From: Thunnus maccoyii
Taxonomy: Eukaryota; Chordata; Actinopteri; Scombriformes; Scombridae
Direction of reading: 5' to 3'
Length of the DNA stretch: 64,000 bases
Assembly: GCF_910596095.1 (NCBI RefSeq)
Contig: NC_056547.1
Location: 30,135,647 to 30,199,646, forward strand
The notes beneath the pieces are model-generated. The model was not told the DNA's origin, ran no database searches, and saw only the letters and a program-made list of their open reading frames with translations. The translations under genes were made by a program, and so were the position numbers. Below, one piece after another: positions 10,452-23,150 of the stretch (the first letter of the stretch is position 1; each line of letters starts with the position of its first letter).

Positions 10452-11369
10452 ATGACAGCTGTGGTAGGCAAAGCATGGGGGTGGGTGCGCTCCTGGGGCA
10501 GCAGTCAGTCAGAGAATACCACTGCAGTGATAGCCCAGGGCCAGAAGCATAGCGGCAGCGGTGGGGGCATCAGAGGGTGGACCTCTTGGATCTGGGGAGG
10601 GTGGAAATGTAAAAGTGACCAAAGCAGTCCGGTAGAGGAGTACTGGGAGGCACAGGAGAAGCTTCAGCCCATGGAAATTGATGGTCTTGGTGCAGGGAAA
10701 CAGGAGAGAGAGGCAAACGCAGAACAAATTTCTAAATGGTGGAATAAATATCTTCCAACTACCTACCTTTCCTGGCCAGGAAAAACAGAGCCAAGCGGAC
10801 CAAGACGAAGGAAACATGATGGTCAGAGTGGAGATGTGTGGGATCGTGATATTGACGGGGACTTTTCAGACTATGGAACGCCTCCTCCATCACCTACGCC
10901 TCCTTCTCAGCTAACGTCTCCTTTTCGAGTCTTTGCGGAAAGCTGGAAGGTGGAAATTCTACCAGAGCACTATGACATCTGCTTCAACTTCCTGCGCCAC
11001 TTGTTTGACCTGTTTGTAGTGGGCTTCCTGTGGACTGTGTCCCCTCCCACCAAGCTGATCTTGGAGGTTTTGGGGGTCCAGGGAGCACTGAGGCTGTGGT
11101 TACATGGCATGGCCATGTTTTTCGTCTCCACAGTGGGAATGGCAGGATTACTCTGGTTGATCCAGGAGTATCTCCCTCAGTTTGCTTTGATCTATGGCAT
11201 TGTGCAGGCATTGGTGATCTCTGTCAGTGTGAAACAGAGTGTGATCCTCGGAATGGCGGAAGAAAAAGAAGAAAAGAAAGAGGAGGACAGGGAGTCATGT
11301 GAAGTGAAAGACAGTAAGGAACATAAAGAGAAACTTGTGACTGCGAAGGACAAGATGAAGACAAGTTAA
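10452..11369 (+). CDS. c6orf47: C6orf47 (G4)-like protein
   Basis: This is a 305-residue protein encoded by one exon. The start is in good Kozak context (AAACCATGA). Residues 1-160 are polar, with Trp-rich segments (WGWVRSWG at 9-16, GWTSWIWGGW at 42-51) and a Pro/Ser run (TPPPSPTPPS, 143-152). Residues 175-260 are hydrophobic, with two or three possible membrane segments, and carry the family's recognisable core: LGVQGALRLWLHG (207-219) and IVQALVISVSV (250-260), which align with LGLRGPLGLWLHG and LLQALVLAVSL in human C6orf47. The tail (268-305) is highly charged and Lys/Glu-rich. Length is close to the human protein (294). Its molecular function is unknown. In humans it lies in MHC class III; here it follows the SNHG32-like gene, another class III gene. 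A small intron follows 7 bases after the stop codon. Confidence 0.85.
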   Translation: MTAVVGKAWGWVRSWGSSQSENTTAVIAQGQKHSGSGGGIRGWTSWIWGGWKCKSDQSSPVEEYWEAQEKLQPMEIDGLGAGKQEREANAEQISKWWNKYLPTTYLSWPGKTEPSGPRRRKHDGQSGDVWDRDIDGDFSDYGTPPPSPTPPSQLTSPFRVFAESWKVEILPEHYDICFNFLRHLFDLFVVGFLWTVSPPTKLILEVLGVQGALRLWLHGMAMFFVSTVGMAGLLWLIQEYLPQFALIYGIVQALVISVSVKQSVILGMAEEKEEKKEEDRESCEVKDSKEHKEKLVTAKDKMKTS

Positions 11370-11535
11370 ACTTTAGGTAAGCCCTTCATTCCCATGATTT
11401 TATGTTACATTCTGCTGCCTGATAAAAGTAACCAAAGTCAGATGTTTTTCTCTGACAGGTTGTATTCATGTTTTGTTTCTATGATGGCTGAATTGAAAAT
11501 ACACTCCCAAATAAAAAAAACCTAAGAACATTACC
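11370..11535 (+). other. 3' UTR of the C6orf47 homologue with an 82-base intron
   Basis: Seven bases after the stop there is a good donor (TTTAG|GTAAGC at 11377), and 82 bases on a good acceptor (TTTTTCTCTGACAG ending at 11458). AATAAA at 11510-11515 follows. The splice lies within 50 bases of the stop codon, so it should not trigger nonsense-mediated decay. Confidence 0.5.
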
Positions 11536-11639
11536 TCACTATGAAAAACTGCAGAACAAAAGGAGCAGCTGACAAGACAGACAGCTGAAGCTGTAGCGTT
11601 GTCACTGTGGGTCAGTTAGGCTTTAATCAAGGACTGTAT

Positions 11640-11942
11640 CAGGGCTGCAACTAACAATTCTTTTCAATATTGATCCATCTTTGGATTAATGGCATAGTCC
11701 ATAAAATAACAGAAGGTAGTCTATCACATTTTCCCAGAGTCCATGAGGATGTCTTCAGATTGCTTCTTCTGTCAAATCAACAGTCCAAAACCAAAGATAT
11801 TCAGTTTACAATGATAGAAAACAAGAGAAAGCCAAAAAATAATTGGAGAATTATTTGGCCATTTTTGACTGAAAATGACTTCAATGATTAATCGATGAAT
11901 TTACTGTCAATCAACTGATCGACTACTCGTTGTAGCTCTAGT
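11640..11942 (+). mobile_element. hAT-like MITE, copy 1
   Basis: It begins AGGGCTGCAACTAACAATT and ends GTTGTAGCTCTA, so the ends are inverted repeats (GGGCTGCAAC / GTTGTAGCTC). The interior contains TTCCCAGAGTCC, AACAGTCCAAAACC and AAAGATATTCAGTTTAC, all typical of a very abundant teleost non-autonomous element. Further copies in this window are at 12680, 15304, 22917 and 60948. Confidence 0.65.
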
Positions 11943-12679
11943 CTATATCTATGTCTTCACTTTTGTTGAGGCAAGCTGAAAGTATGCAGGATTCAAACCC
12001 CAGATCTCCAGGATGCATAATGAAGCTGGATGAGCCCTGCAGACCCTTCATCATGCACATCATAGCTCTGCATCTATAGTTGCCCAAATATATAAATCAA
12101 CATTTGAAATATCTGTGTTTGTCTTCAAAATCCCAGTACTTTCTTGATTGTGTGAGGGCTTTTCCTCCATAAGAGATTTGATGTAAATTAGAGGTAGATG
12201 GTTAAATCACATGTCAGCTGATGAGTAACAAAAAATGGCAGTACAGAAATGCCAAACTGGGTTTGAGGAAATTTAGAAACTGTCACCATTAGATAGTATG
12301 TCTACCAGAGAGCACTGCCAAATTTATTTTTTTATTTTTCAACTGTAAAATGTATAGATAAATGTGTTTATCTTGGTTGCAGTTCTTTCAAAAAACAACA
12401 ACAAACAAAAAAAGAGATTACTATCAGTTGATATGTCATCAGATTGATATGCATATTAGCCTCAGAAACCCGATTGGGCTAAACAGAAATATAATTAAAT
12501 TTTAGATTTTATTTTAGATAGATTTTTAGCTGTATATCAATCTATCTGGTGGATTCTGTAAGTCTTTGTGGACTATTGGACATAAGGGCAATGCAGCTAA
12601 ATAAAGTACTGGTATTTAAGTTGAGTGTGCTAATCTATACCTCTGCTTCACTACATTGCAGATATTGTACTCTTCACTC

Positions 12680-12958
12680 TAGAGCTACAATGATTAGCCT
12701 GAGTCATTCTTCAAGAGAAAAATGTCCAAATTCTCTGGTTCCAGCTTCTCAAATGTGAATATTTTCTGGTTTCTGTGATAGTAAACTGGATAGCGTTTAG
12801 TTGTGGACAGTAGGTTGGGACAAACCAAGACATTTGAGGATGTCATCTTGGGCTTTGGGTAACAGTGATTTTATAAACCAAACACCTACTCATTTAATTA
12901 AGAAGATAATTGACAGATTAATCAATAATCAAAGTAATGGTTAGTTGCAGCTCTGATT
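12680..12958 (-). mobile_element. hAT-like MITE, copy 2 (inverted)
   Basis: This is the same family as the element at 11640, in opposite orientation. It runs from AGAGCTACAATGATTAG to GGTTAGTTGCAGCTCT and contains TTCTCTGGTTCCAGCTTCTC in the interior. The two copies differ at many positions, so they are separate insertions. Confidence 0.6.
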
Positions 12959-14149
12959 TACTCCAGCATATTCATCTGACAGCTACACTTACAAGTTACT
13001 TTGCAGATTCAGATTTCATGGTCAAAACATATGATTGACTTATATAATACGATTCAACTACCCAACACGATATAATTATATAAAAGCTCTGTCTCAACCA
13101 GTTACAGCAGAACAATGCCATCTTTGCCCTGTACACAGCACACAGCGGCACTTTGTCGGCCAGTTAGGTTTACTGAAGAGCTTTTCCACTTCATGTCGAA
13201 TTTTGTTAGTGAAGGATTCACAATGGCATTTGCATTTAGTGGTTAACTTTGATTTGATTTGATTTATGGATATAGAAGAGGATGAATCCAAGGGATAACT
13301 TGTAAAGTGAGAACACTTGATTCCAACATGGTCCCTGATGTCAGAAAAACAGTACAACACGTCAACACATAACATCCATAGAATCTTCTAAAACAATAAA
13401 TAAAAAAATTCAAAGACAACCTTAATATAAAAACAACAGACATGAAACTTCAATCCCTGTCCTAGTATCTTCCTTTTTAGTCACAATCAATATGTCCTAA
13501 AAGCATTTCACAAACAAAAACAATAAAAGAACACAATATACACACAGGACCAGAGGGGTATTCCATAAAGGGAAAGCCTGGCTTATTTTGGAAAGCCTGG
13601 CTAATTTAAGTGAGAGTTCCATTCCATTACTGTAGCTTATATGATTCCCTGCTCAGTAACCATGGCAACTTATACCGCAGAACTAGCCTGCTCCGTGGCA
13701 GGCTAACTGTCAAGCTTAATTTAGCTGTTTGTCAAAGAATGTCCAATGGGCGGAAACAGAATCCCAAAAGACGGTTATATCGAGTGTCTTTTATTGCTTG
13801 GATCACTTGTCTGTGTTCGGAACCATAAGATGGAAGAGCTGTGAGGGACCTTTACAAGGGTTACAGTGATCAACCGCTTATATGGATCAAAAAGCTTTGG
13901 ACAGAATCATTCCTATACAAAATTTATGCTGTTTAAATAATTTGCCTATACTAACCAAATAGCCTGCTTAAAGTGTTCATTTTTGGTCTTTTCATACACG
14001 ACAACATATGGGAAAAAGATGTAAAACTATGATAATTCTTTTCCCATGATACATGTATGATATGTAGGCTACTTAGTGGCTGCAGCACCATTATCGCCCC
14101 CTTGAGGCTGGTGTTGTGTGCACATTGAAATCATGACGGAGACAGAAAG

Positions 14150-14650
14150 TCATTTTCTCTCAATGACCTCACCTTCTACATGAGTTCTGGAGGTACCTTT
14201 AGTAGATGATGAATGATGTTATTTTGCATAACCTGCATCTTGTTTCTTAGTTTTGTTGTCAAGCCACTGTACCATGCAGGACAGGCGTAATGGAAATGGC
14301 ACTGTATCGGTGTTGTTAGAAAGAGTTGTAATGCAATGTCAAACTGCCTCGTTCTGCAACACAGGGACATGAGTTTACAGGTACTTTTGTATAGTATTTT
14401 CATAGAAATAAATTCACCTCAGAGTGACTGATCCAGAGTAATGCCAAGGTATGTGACTCAAGTCAGCGATATGATTTCATTGCCATTGCATGTAACCTTT
14501 ATCTTGTTTGACTTCTGCAGCCTACACTTAGTGCCAAACAGAATTGACTCACTTTTGCCCAGGTACATTGATAACTCCCTTACATTTTCTTACTCTGCTA
14601 AGAGTGACCTTAAAATAGTGGATATCTTTCCCAGCCACAAGTAAACTTTG
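14150..14650 (-). mobile_element. Fragment of a non-LTR retrotransposon (reverse transcriptase C-terminal part)
   Basis: Minus-strand translation gives LINE-like text in two adjacent frames: NGNEIISLT then VTYLGITLDQSL (about 14510-14430), and FHYACPAWYSGLTTKLRNKM (14310-14250). These are typical of the segment after the RT domain in fish LINEs (the 'YLGI...D' and 'YA...WY..L' motifs). Stops and a frameshift separate the pieces, so it is dead. Confidence 0.65.
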
Positions 14651-15303
14651 GCTTAAAGGGATAGTTGACATGTGTAATTGGGTGGGCTATTGCAATGTAG
14701 GGATTATAAAGATAGCAGACTGTGTTAGGTGGACATTCTAGTAGAACTTGTGGGTTTGCTGCATGTCAAGACACTTTGAGGAAGGCGTGGTGATGCATTA
14801 AGCCCATATTTAGGTTTATAACATCCACTTGGGGATCATGTGATATGATAAAGTGGCTTAACGTGTGGTTATTTAAGTTTGTGTAGCTAATTCGGACAAT
14901 GTAAGAAGAACAGGTCAAATATGAACTGCTCTCCCAGCTGGCAAACACACACACTCACACACAGTAAGGCTATTTTAAAGCTATTTTGGTGGTGTAACCA
15001 TAGAAAAAGAAGTGTGACATTGTCTGAGTGGTGTGAAACCAGCTGGGACAGAGAGGAGAAGGGTTCCTCTGGGAGACGCACATAATTTAGTTTATTAGCT
15101 TCAGGCCTCTGATCTCCCACTGCTTCCTTCTTTCACACACAAGTGTCCACTATGTTGAAACTATCATTTGACAGATATGACAGATAATGGAGTGTTTTTG
15201 TTGAATTAATCATTATTATAAAATACTTAACCCATGAACATTCCATTCATATGTGTGGATGGGTACTAGCTTTGATATGACTTTTTCATCATCACTAGTC
15301 TTT

Positions 15304-15475
15304 AGAGCTGCAACTAACTAATTATTTTCGTTATCAACGAATCTGCTGATTATTTTCTGGATCAATCATTTAGTCACTTAGACATCAGAAAACTGAAAAA
15401 TGTCCACCACAATATCTTTATAGACCACAAGGTGACATAATACTACTATACTTCTTTTTATTTGTTTTGTTTTTT
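15304..15475 (+). mobile_element. hAT-like MITE, copy 3 (truncated)
   Basis: It begins AGAGCTGCAACTAACTAATT, then has GAATCTGCTGATTATTTTCT and AAAATGTCCACCACAATAT as in the family elsewhere in the window. The right half is missing. Confidence 0.6.
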
Positions 15476-16082
15476 GACTGAGATGCATACTGGGTACTGG
15501 AGGACATTTTACAACTGAAAAACAAAAACACTTGTCAGTGTTACACAATGTAATGATGACACTGTCTCTAAATGACTTCAGTCCCAATTTGCCATTTCTG
15601 TACTGTAATTTGTACTGGAAAGAATTGAGATATTGGCAGATATATACACAGATTTTCAGTTTTGATAATATTGTACTCAGCAAGAGATTTGGGAACATAA
15701 TGACATTGGTTTTCCAAAGTCTGACAGGTCACGAAACAGGAGCAGTCAGACGATCAGACAAGTTGGAATCAAACCACAGTTTATCGAGATTATCTAAACC
15801 ATTTTATTTGGAAGTGAAAGTGAGCATGTCTGAAATGTTGCTTACAGTATATCGTATTTACTGGTTGAGCAGGAAGTGCATCTGTAAGCTGATTGATGTT
15901 TACAACGGACACTTAACAATTCGCTTTTGTTTTCTCTCCTGAATATTTGTCTGACTTAGAGGTTTGTTTCCAACCTGTCTGATCTGTCACATTTTATTTC
16001 ATAAAATTGTAGTTGGTCCACATCCATTATAAAAGCTTGCAGGGAAACTTTGGTAGTTTACAGAGGTAGACAGGTAGTTTAA

Positions 16083-16448
16083 ATGGTGAATGGACTGCAT
16101 TTATCTAGCGCTTTTCTAGTCTACCAACCACTGAAAGCACTTTACAACACATGCCAACATTCACCCATTCACATACACATTCATACACTGATGGCAGACG
16201 CTGCCATGCAAGGTGCCAACCTGCTCATCAGGAGCGATATAACACTTTTTATTCAAAGAACTTTTACAAATGTTTGTAGTGCTCACTCAGCCATTCACAC
16301 ACACCGATGGTGCGCAGCCATCAAGAGCAATTTGGGGTTCGGTATCTTGCCCAAAGACACTTTGACATGCAGACTGAAGGAACCACCAAACCACCGACCC
16401 TCTGATTGGTGGGCGACCCGCTCTACCTCCTGAGCCACAGCTGCCCCA
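16083..16448 (-). mobile_element. tRNA-derived SINE-type repeat
   Basis: On the minus strand it begins GGGGCAGCTGTGGCTCAGGA, in which TGGCTCAGGAGG fits a pol III A box. A decayed B box (GGTGGTTTGGTGGTTCC) follows at the usual distance. The body carries the familiar fish text CCAAATTGCTCTTGATGGC and ends in GCGCTAGATAAATGCAGTCC. On the plus strand it appears as a TTTATCTAGCGCTTTTCTAG unit. ORFs across it are incidental. Confidence 0.65.
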
Positions 16449-18003
16449 CAGCTTAAATCTTCAAAAGTAAAAAATGTTTTGGTGAATACTTCTGAGAGAA
16501 GGAGAGTAGGTATAGTTGAGTATTTACTGAAGCAAGTGAAGGCCAGCATTAGTACACACTGGTCAGAGTACTGTGTTTTCCACATCAACTGATTACTACG
16601 CATGTTGTCTCTTCCACAGGTGGTGTAATGTTGCTGTCTGTTCAGGAGTTCAGCTGCACCGGACCTCTCCAGGTGATGACATCACAGCAGCAGGACCACA
16701 TAGACACTGTTTTACTACACCACTCTCTTCTGCAGTGTGACTTTAGAATTGCACATTCATTACAAACTCCTATAAGTTGTACTTATGTCACTTTATGTTC
16801 AACCTTATTCATCTGCATTATATGCACGTCTTTTCTCACTTGACCTTAATGTTGTCACCAGAATGTTGACAGTGATAGCCGGACAAAGTTCAGTATGGAA
16901 AGTAAACTACAGTAATAATATGATCGGGGTAAGAAATAATAGGGACCCGAACATTCAGGAAATGCCTGTTAAGTCAAAAAGAGAGAACTCATTGCATTTG
17001 ATCCTGTTTACATGTTTTTTTTTCTCATGATTCACCATGAGACAGTCACCTGGTTTGTGACCAGGTGATAGCCTTTGGTGCTTTTCCTCGAAGAAAAACA
17101 GAATAAATTTGGCTCAAATAACCAAACAAGAAGAAGGGGAAAAGAAATGCAAAATGACAAACTACTGCATCAAATCAACTAAATAACCAGTATAATTAAA
17201 AGAAAACATTGTAGGAGATTAAAAGAAGCATTGTTAGAGAACAGATAGGCTTGCAGTGAGTATTCAGCAAGGGCACATAAGTTCAGACAAACCTTAGTGC
17301 TACAAATTCCATCACGGTGCACCTGAAAGTCAGGTCAAAAGTGTAAGAAATGCTCTCTGAAGAAACAAAATTCTTAGTAGGCATTCAGACCAAAAACAGC
17401 CTTTGAATAGCGTTCATGTTACAAAGGAATCCACCAGGACTGTGCATCTTCATGTATGTCAGCATGTCGTCGGATAACGTCACGTTGCAGCAAATGTTGC
17501 CTCGCTCAACTTTTTTTGTGGGACGACCCTGTGTGATTTTGACGGAGCCCTTGTGTTGGGGCCCCTGCTGTGCACTTGGACTGTCCCCGTTCAAATGAAT
17601 GAGAGGACTGCAGACAGTCAGAATGCAGACTTACTGTGATCATGATACCACAGTAAACACGGAAATGTCAGAATAACCACTGTGCTTTATTAGAGCAAAC
17701 TGCTCCCACATTAATGAGTACAGTAATGGTTTAGATGTTGCCTCTGGAAGTGAGTCCAGTGACAACAGATCAAGAATTAGACTCTGAAGTATATACTGTA
17801 TTTAGTGAATTTTGGAATCATAAGTTCTGTCTACGTGAAGTGCAATTCTACCTAAAGGCTAAAGTAGGTCTGTCTGTAGGGGCGCTTTTGTCATTTAATT
17901 CAACTGAAGCTTCTATGTTGGATGAAGTCAAGCATGCGTTTCCTGTTTCTGTGTTCTTGAATGTGTCCATCATGTAGGCCATGTTCAACTTTGACCTGTT
18001 AAT

Positions 18004-18640
18004 TAGGAATGCACCGATTGCAATTTTCTTGGCTGATTCTGTTTTCCGATTTTTTACAAGTCTGACCTGCCGATTCTGATTTTCTTTCTTTATAAGAATT
18101 TAATAAGAAAGAAAGATTTTCTTTCTTTATAAAAACTATAATTGACAGCATCCACAAACATTTTTGTAACTTAAATGGAATATTGAAGTTCAACTTTATG
18201 TTCATTAACTATTTAAATAACCTCTTTAAAATGGTTCATGTTCACCACAGTGATGGTTTTTTTAAGTGTCTGATTAAGTTAGTTCCAAATGTTTTCAAGG
18301 TTGTTCCTCCGCGGCTTATTCTGGACTTAAAGGTATACAAATTGCGAGCCTTGTGTCTTCACTCATGCTGAAGAACTGACCAACGACACATTGTGTGTGT
18401 GTGTGTGGCTGTACTGTGTGTGCGCTGTGTATGCAACGTGCATGCAACGTGCATGTTGTGTGTGTTGTCTGTGCCGCAGCAGCTGTATGTGCAACGTGAA
18501 CCATAGTGCAGCTATGTGCAGAAAATATGATGGGCAAAAAATCGGATATATGAGACTGATCAGGGCCGGTCACTGGTCATGGCTGATCAGCTGAAAACCG
18601 GCTGTTTTTGATCGGTGGCCAATCAATCGGTGCATTTCTA
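18004..18640. mobile_element. hAT-family element with intact ends and 8-bp target duplication
   Basis: The left end TAGGAATGCACCGATT (18004-18019) is the inverse of the right end AATCGGTGCATTTCTA (18625-18640) with few mismatches. An identical 8-bp sequence, CTGTTAAT, flanks it at 17996-18003 and 18641-18648, the size expected for hAT transposases. The 637-bp body has no transposase and includes a GT-rich stretch at 18392-18475, so it is non-autonomous. Confidence 0.85.
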
Positions 18641-20932
18641 CTGTTAATTCACACAGTAGACCACTAGAAACTCTGACGCACTGTGTTTGGAAACAGAAGC
18701 GGTTATTCCAGCAGTGTGTCGTCACCTAGTTTTGTACAATATTATAAACTGCAATATCGTTCATACACTGTCTGCAGTCTGTGATTGCTCTGCTTATATC
18801 ACCCACATCAAACCTGTGACATCACATTCCTCCCCAGGGCGGAGAGGTGGGAGGAGGGTCGAACAACCAGCAACCAACACTGCTGATGTATAAATTAAGA
18901 CATCTGTCATCAAGCACACACACACACTACAAAATATGCTGTTATATAAGCCATAACTCTCGTTAACCCAGCAGCAAATCTCAAATTGAACCTGTGTATT
19001 TCAGGGTTTTTTTTTCTGGAAGCAGCAACTATTATCCATTAAAGGAACTGGAGTGTAGGACAGTGGCTTCAGCAGTGATGGTTGCTGCTTGTTCTCAACT
19101 ATGACTCATCAAACTGTCATCATTTGTGCTGGTGAAACAGTTTTGTACTTTATATATTTTCACATATGGAACTAAAATGACAGCCCTGTGTGACCTGTGG
19201 AACGGAAGAGGCTTTCCTGAAACCTTACCACATTAAGATTCTTCAAATATGAACATGACAGTATCATTGTTGCTTGTCTTAGGAACTGTCTTGTTTTGAT
19301 ATTTTCAAGCATTGACACATAATACCAGCAGCACATTTTGATGTTTTTTCTGTACAAACTTGTTTTTTTGCCTTATATCATTTTCTGTGCCATGATAATA
19401 CTTTTTATTGTTAATGTAGGCCACTCTCTTTCTCCACAAGGACTTATTTTTATGGAATTCTCCTTCACCTTTTAGATCCAAAGGCACAAATTAGAAGACC
19501 AAACATGTCGTTTGGTTTTTAGTGTGCAGTAGCCTGTTTTGCACTCTACACTTTCATTGTATTTAACCACGTTTGACTTGCATCAGACATATTCTCTAAA
19601 AAAAAATATGGACTTTTAGTTTGCTTACCTGTGTCACAACCTGTAAGATACGGAAGTCAGAGGTTGACCATATTAAAATGAAATCACTTGAAATGTAATT
19701 TTCCATTTGTGTGCACTTGATGTATGACAACATTAGAATTAACAAGAGAATGAATTCTGGCAGTAATTATTCATTTTCAGACATGGAAGTTGTAGTTTGA
19801 AGTTGTAGTTTTTTGTCTACACAAATGAGAAAATGTCAATTTGATTATATGATTTCATTTTATTACTGGCAGCCAAACAATGTTTCAACTATCTTGGGCT
19901 TTTTTTTGTTTTGCACCAGATTTCTATTAACAATCCCAAGAAAGTGACGCAATATCTACAAGTCTTCATTGCCTTTTATTCATTGTTTGCCTATATGGAG
20001 CTTTTATGGCAGTACTATTGACACTGATAATCCCATATAAGGGAGCTATTTTTATATGAGCAGCCTAACAAGTGCTGGATCACTGTTGCTACACACACTC
20101 CTATCCTGCTTCCTTAAATAAGGAGGACAGAGGTCACAGATACCTGATATGTAATCAAAACTTGGAAGGAGTAAAGGAAAAAAGTATCTGCTGTGACCTT
20201 TTTCTGTACATCTCATTTATGGCCACCTTAAACCCAACACTACGCTGAGGTTGAAATGCCCCCACTGGCTCAATAAAATGGATGCTCTTTTATTAGATTG
20301 TCTGATGTCTTGGTCTTGATTTCCTGCATATTTGCCAGTTCTCATGTTATTTGTGGAGGGAGACCTGTGGAAACACTTAGTGTGGAATGACTCCAGTCAG
20401 ATAGATATCACAGTGGGCCGTGTTTCCGTTCTGTAAGGGAGTGAGTGGTCTGAGAATAATAGAAAAGAAACTATAAATACATATCAAGAATCACTGAAGT
20501 ATTATAATAGAATCACTTGTCTTACAGCTTAACCTAATTGGCAAATATGTATCTCCAAGTAATACAAGCCAAATAATTATTAGTTGATTTTGGTTGACTT
20601 ATTATTAGTCAAATGAAATACAGTTTCAAAGAAAAGTCTCTCACATTGTGAATGACCTCCACTAAACATTACAGTTACTGAAACAATCTGCTCAGACAGT
20701 ATTAGCAGCATGTTGCAACAAGGTAATTAATCTAGCACATGGTCATAAATGGTGGCTAAGCAAACAAGTTTACATTTAACAAGTGGATTTTTAAGAATCA
20801 AGGCTAATTATTAGTTACGTCATTCACACACACAATTAGGCAGGAGGTTACGGCTGCACACAGTTCAGCTGAAGTAACTGAAGTAGTGGAGCAGTGTCTG
20901 ATTGGCTCTGGCCTAATTACCAATTAAATGAC

Positions 20933-21556
20933 AGGTTCACAATTTTTCAAGTCTGTCTTTAAACAACAGTCAGGTGTCCATATGAACAGTGAAAGAGGTT
21001 TTCCTCACTGTAATCATTCCTCCTGTTTATACTGGATATTAAAAGATCCTTCAAATGTGCTTTCAATGTAAGTGATGGAGGATAAAATCCACAGTGTGTC
21101 CACACAGTCATTTTGTGCAAAAACGACTTTAAAAGTTGAAGCTTATATGAGTCTTCATCAGTCTGAGTTAGTCATATCAAGTGGATATCTGACACATTTA
21201 CAGTCTTTTAGCATCAAATTCCTTTTTTGTGTTTCCTCAGACAGTGTTTCCCTGTTGAGCTGTGGTGAAAGTATAGTAACAAAAAGAGACTTCAGCACTA
21301 AAAAGACTGTAACGTTGAAAGATATCTACTTGATTTGACTCATTTGGATGCTGAAGCTTCATATTAGCTTCAGATAAACTACTAAATACACTTTTGGCTT
21401 GTGGATTTTGTCCTCTATCACTTCCATTGTAAATGCATTATGAAGGGATCTTCTAATGGTCAGTATGAACAGGAGGAATGATTACAGCAAGAAGAACATG
21501 TTTCAATGGTCATTTGGGCTCCTGTTTTAAGACAGACTTGGAAAAATTGTGAACCC
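20933..21556. mobile_element. Palindromic MITE with ~300-bp inverted arms
   Basis: The left end GGTTCACAATTTTTCAAG (from 20934) is mirrored by the right end ending ATTGTGAACC (21555). The arms continue inward: GTCTGTCTTTAAA versus TTTAAGACAGAC, ATTCCTCCTGTTTATACTG versus AGTATGAACAGGAGGAAT, and GATGGAGGATAAAATCCACA versus TGTGGATTTTGTCCTC. The whole element is a near-complete hairpin without coding sequence. Confidence 0.7.
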
Positions 21557-22916
21557 ACTCTTTAACACATTTTTACAGAGCCTGAGAGACATGGTGACAA
21601 AAGTAACTACTTCATGCTAGGCTCTGTGCATTTTGAGTGGAGGGGGACTTTAAATATATATACTACATTGAAATAAAGTGAAAAAATAAAGAGGTTTTGG
21701 TCACTGGGGACCTGCCAGCTCCAGGCTTTCAGTGCAGCGACTGTTTGCTTGCAGGCCAAGACTTGGCATTCACTAACTAGTGTCAGTAATATACAACACA
21801 CACAGTTCAAAACTTTAATTCACATTAAATCTGTTCTCATTATGCTTAATAGTATATACAGAAAGGTGCATTACCAGTACAAGAACAATGTACATATGTA
21901 ACAATGTAAATGTGTGTTGACAGTACACAGAATGGTGGCATAACTGAACTGTAAATTAAGTGTAATCCACAGTACTGTCACATATCAAACATGAAACTGT
22001 TGAGGAGGATGATGATGATGGTTGAGCCTGTTTCAGGTGAGTTTTGGTCATAGCTGAGACATGAGTACAAAGCCTGGGCCAGCAGTCATGCACCTTCACC
22101 TCTTCTATCCTGTACGCAACATTAGCTCTGATCCAGTTACACATGTACAGCCTGGTCAGGAATGGACCTCTAATCATAAAATCGACTCACCTCACAGCAA
22201 GAAAACATGTCAGTCACTCTGCAGAGCACAGCAGGAAAAGCACAAACACCCATTGTCTTTGAATAGAGTTCGCAGTGGAACTGTAGATTTTTTTTTTTGT
22301 TACGACTGACATGCAGCTGAATTAATGATAACCTTTGGGTGCTTCATCCAGTGAGTTCAGTGAATGTGTGCATGAACTGAAATAAACTTTTCTTATTTGT
22401 CTGTTTCTTATTGTCAATTCAACCATCTTATACCCTCACTTCACTCATTTACACCCTCTGCCTCTAAAACCAGTTATTCTGATGCATCATCTCTAGAATT
22501 GTCCACAGTGGAAACAATTGATTTATCTAAAAACAAAAATCAATCAAGCAAATGAAAACCAGAAGAGGATTTAGAGGTTAAAAATAAAAACTCTCATTCT
22601 GTTAAATGAGGTTTCTTCAAATCTAATGCTGTCTGAAAAATTTAAGAACAAATGCGCAGTGATTTTAAATTAATCATTACAGCAAACTGAAAATTGGAGC
22701 TATGCAAAAATAATCAAAGGTTTAAGAACAAAAGCTTTGGGGTGAGGGAAAGAGAGCTGAACTGGCAGCCTTTGAACAGAATCAGGAGTCTCTGACCCAG
22801 AACCCCATTCTTCATATGTAGTTCAACTAGTCCAGGTTTACACGATGTTAGCTAGATTAAATGATCTTATTAGTTTTCATCAGTTTTCCCTTTTGCTCGT
22901 AGCAGTAACTATAATT

Positions 22917-23150
22917 TTCATTTCCAATTCATCTGCAGGTCATTTTCTGGATTTATTCATATATCATTTGGTCCATAACATGTCAGTAGTGGTATAAAAC
23001 AGTAAAGCAGCAAATGGTCACATTTGACAAGCTGGATATATATTTATCGAATAATCAACACAAAAACAGTGAAAAATGCAGGTCAAATTTTCCCACAGCC
23101 AGAGGTGATTAACTGACCAATTGTTTTAGTAGTCCAAACTGAATTGGCAA
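22917..23150 (+). mobile_element. hAT-like MITE, copy 4 (decayed)
   Basis: It shares the order of motifs seen in the copy at 15304: TTCATCTGCAGGTCATTTTC, then ATTTGGTCCATAACATGTCAG. The ends are eroded. Confidence 0.45.

Noticed and set aside
13553-13620. GGGGTATTCCATAAAG motif resembling a PIF/Harbinger terminus
   Set aside because: I could not find the opposite end or a 3-bp target duplication, so no element was called.
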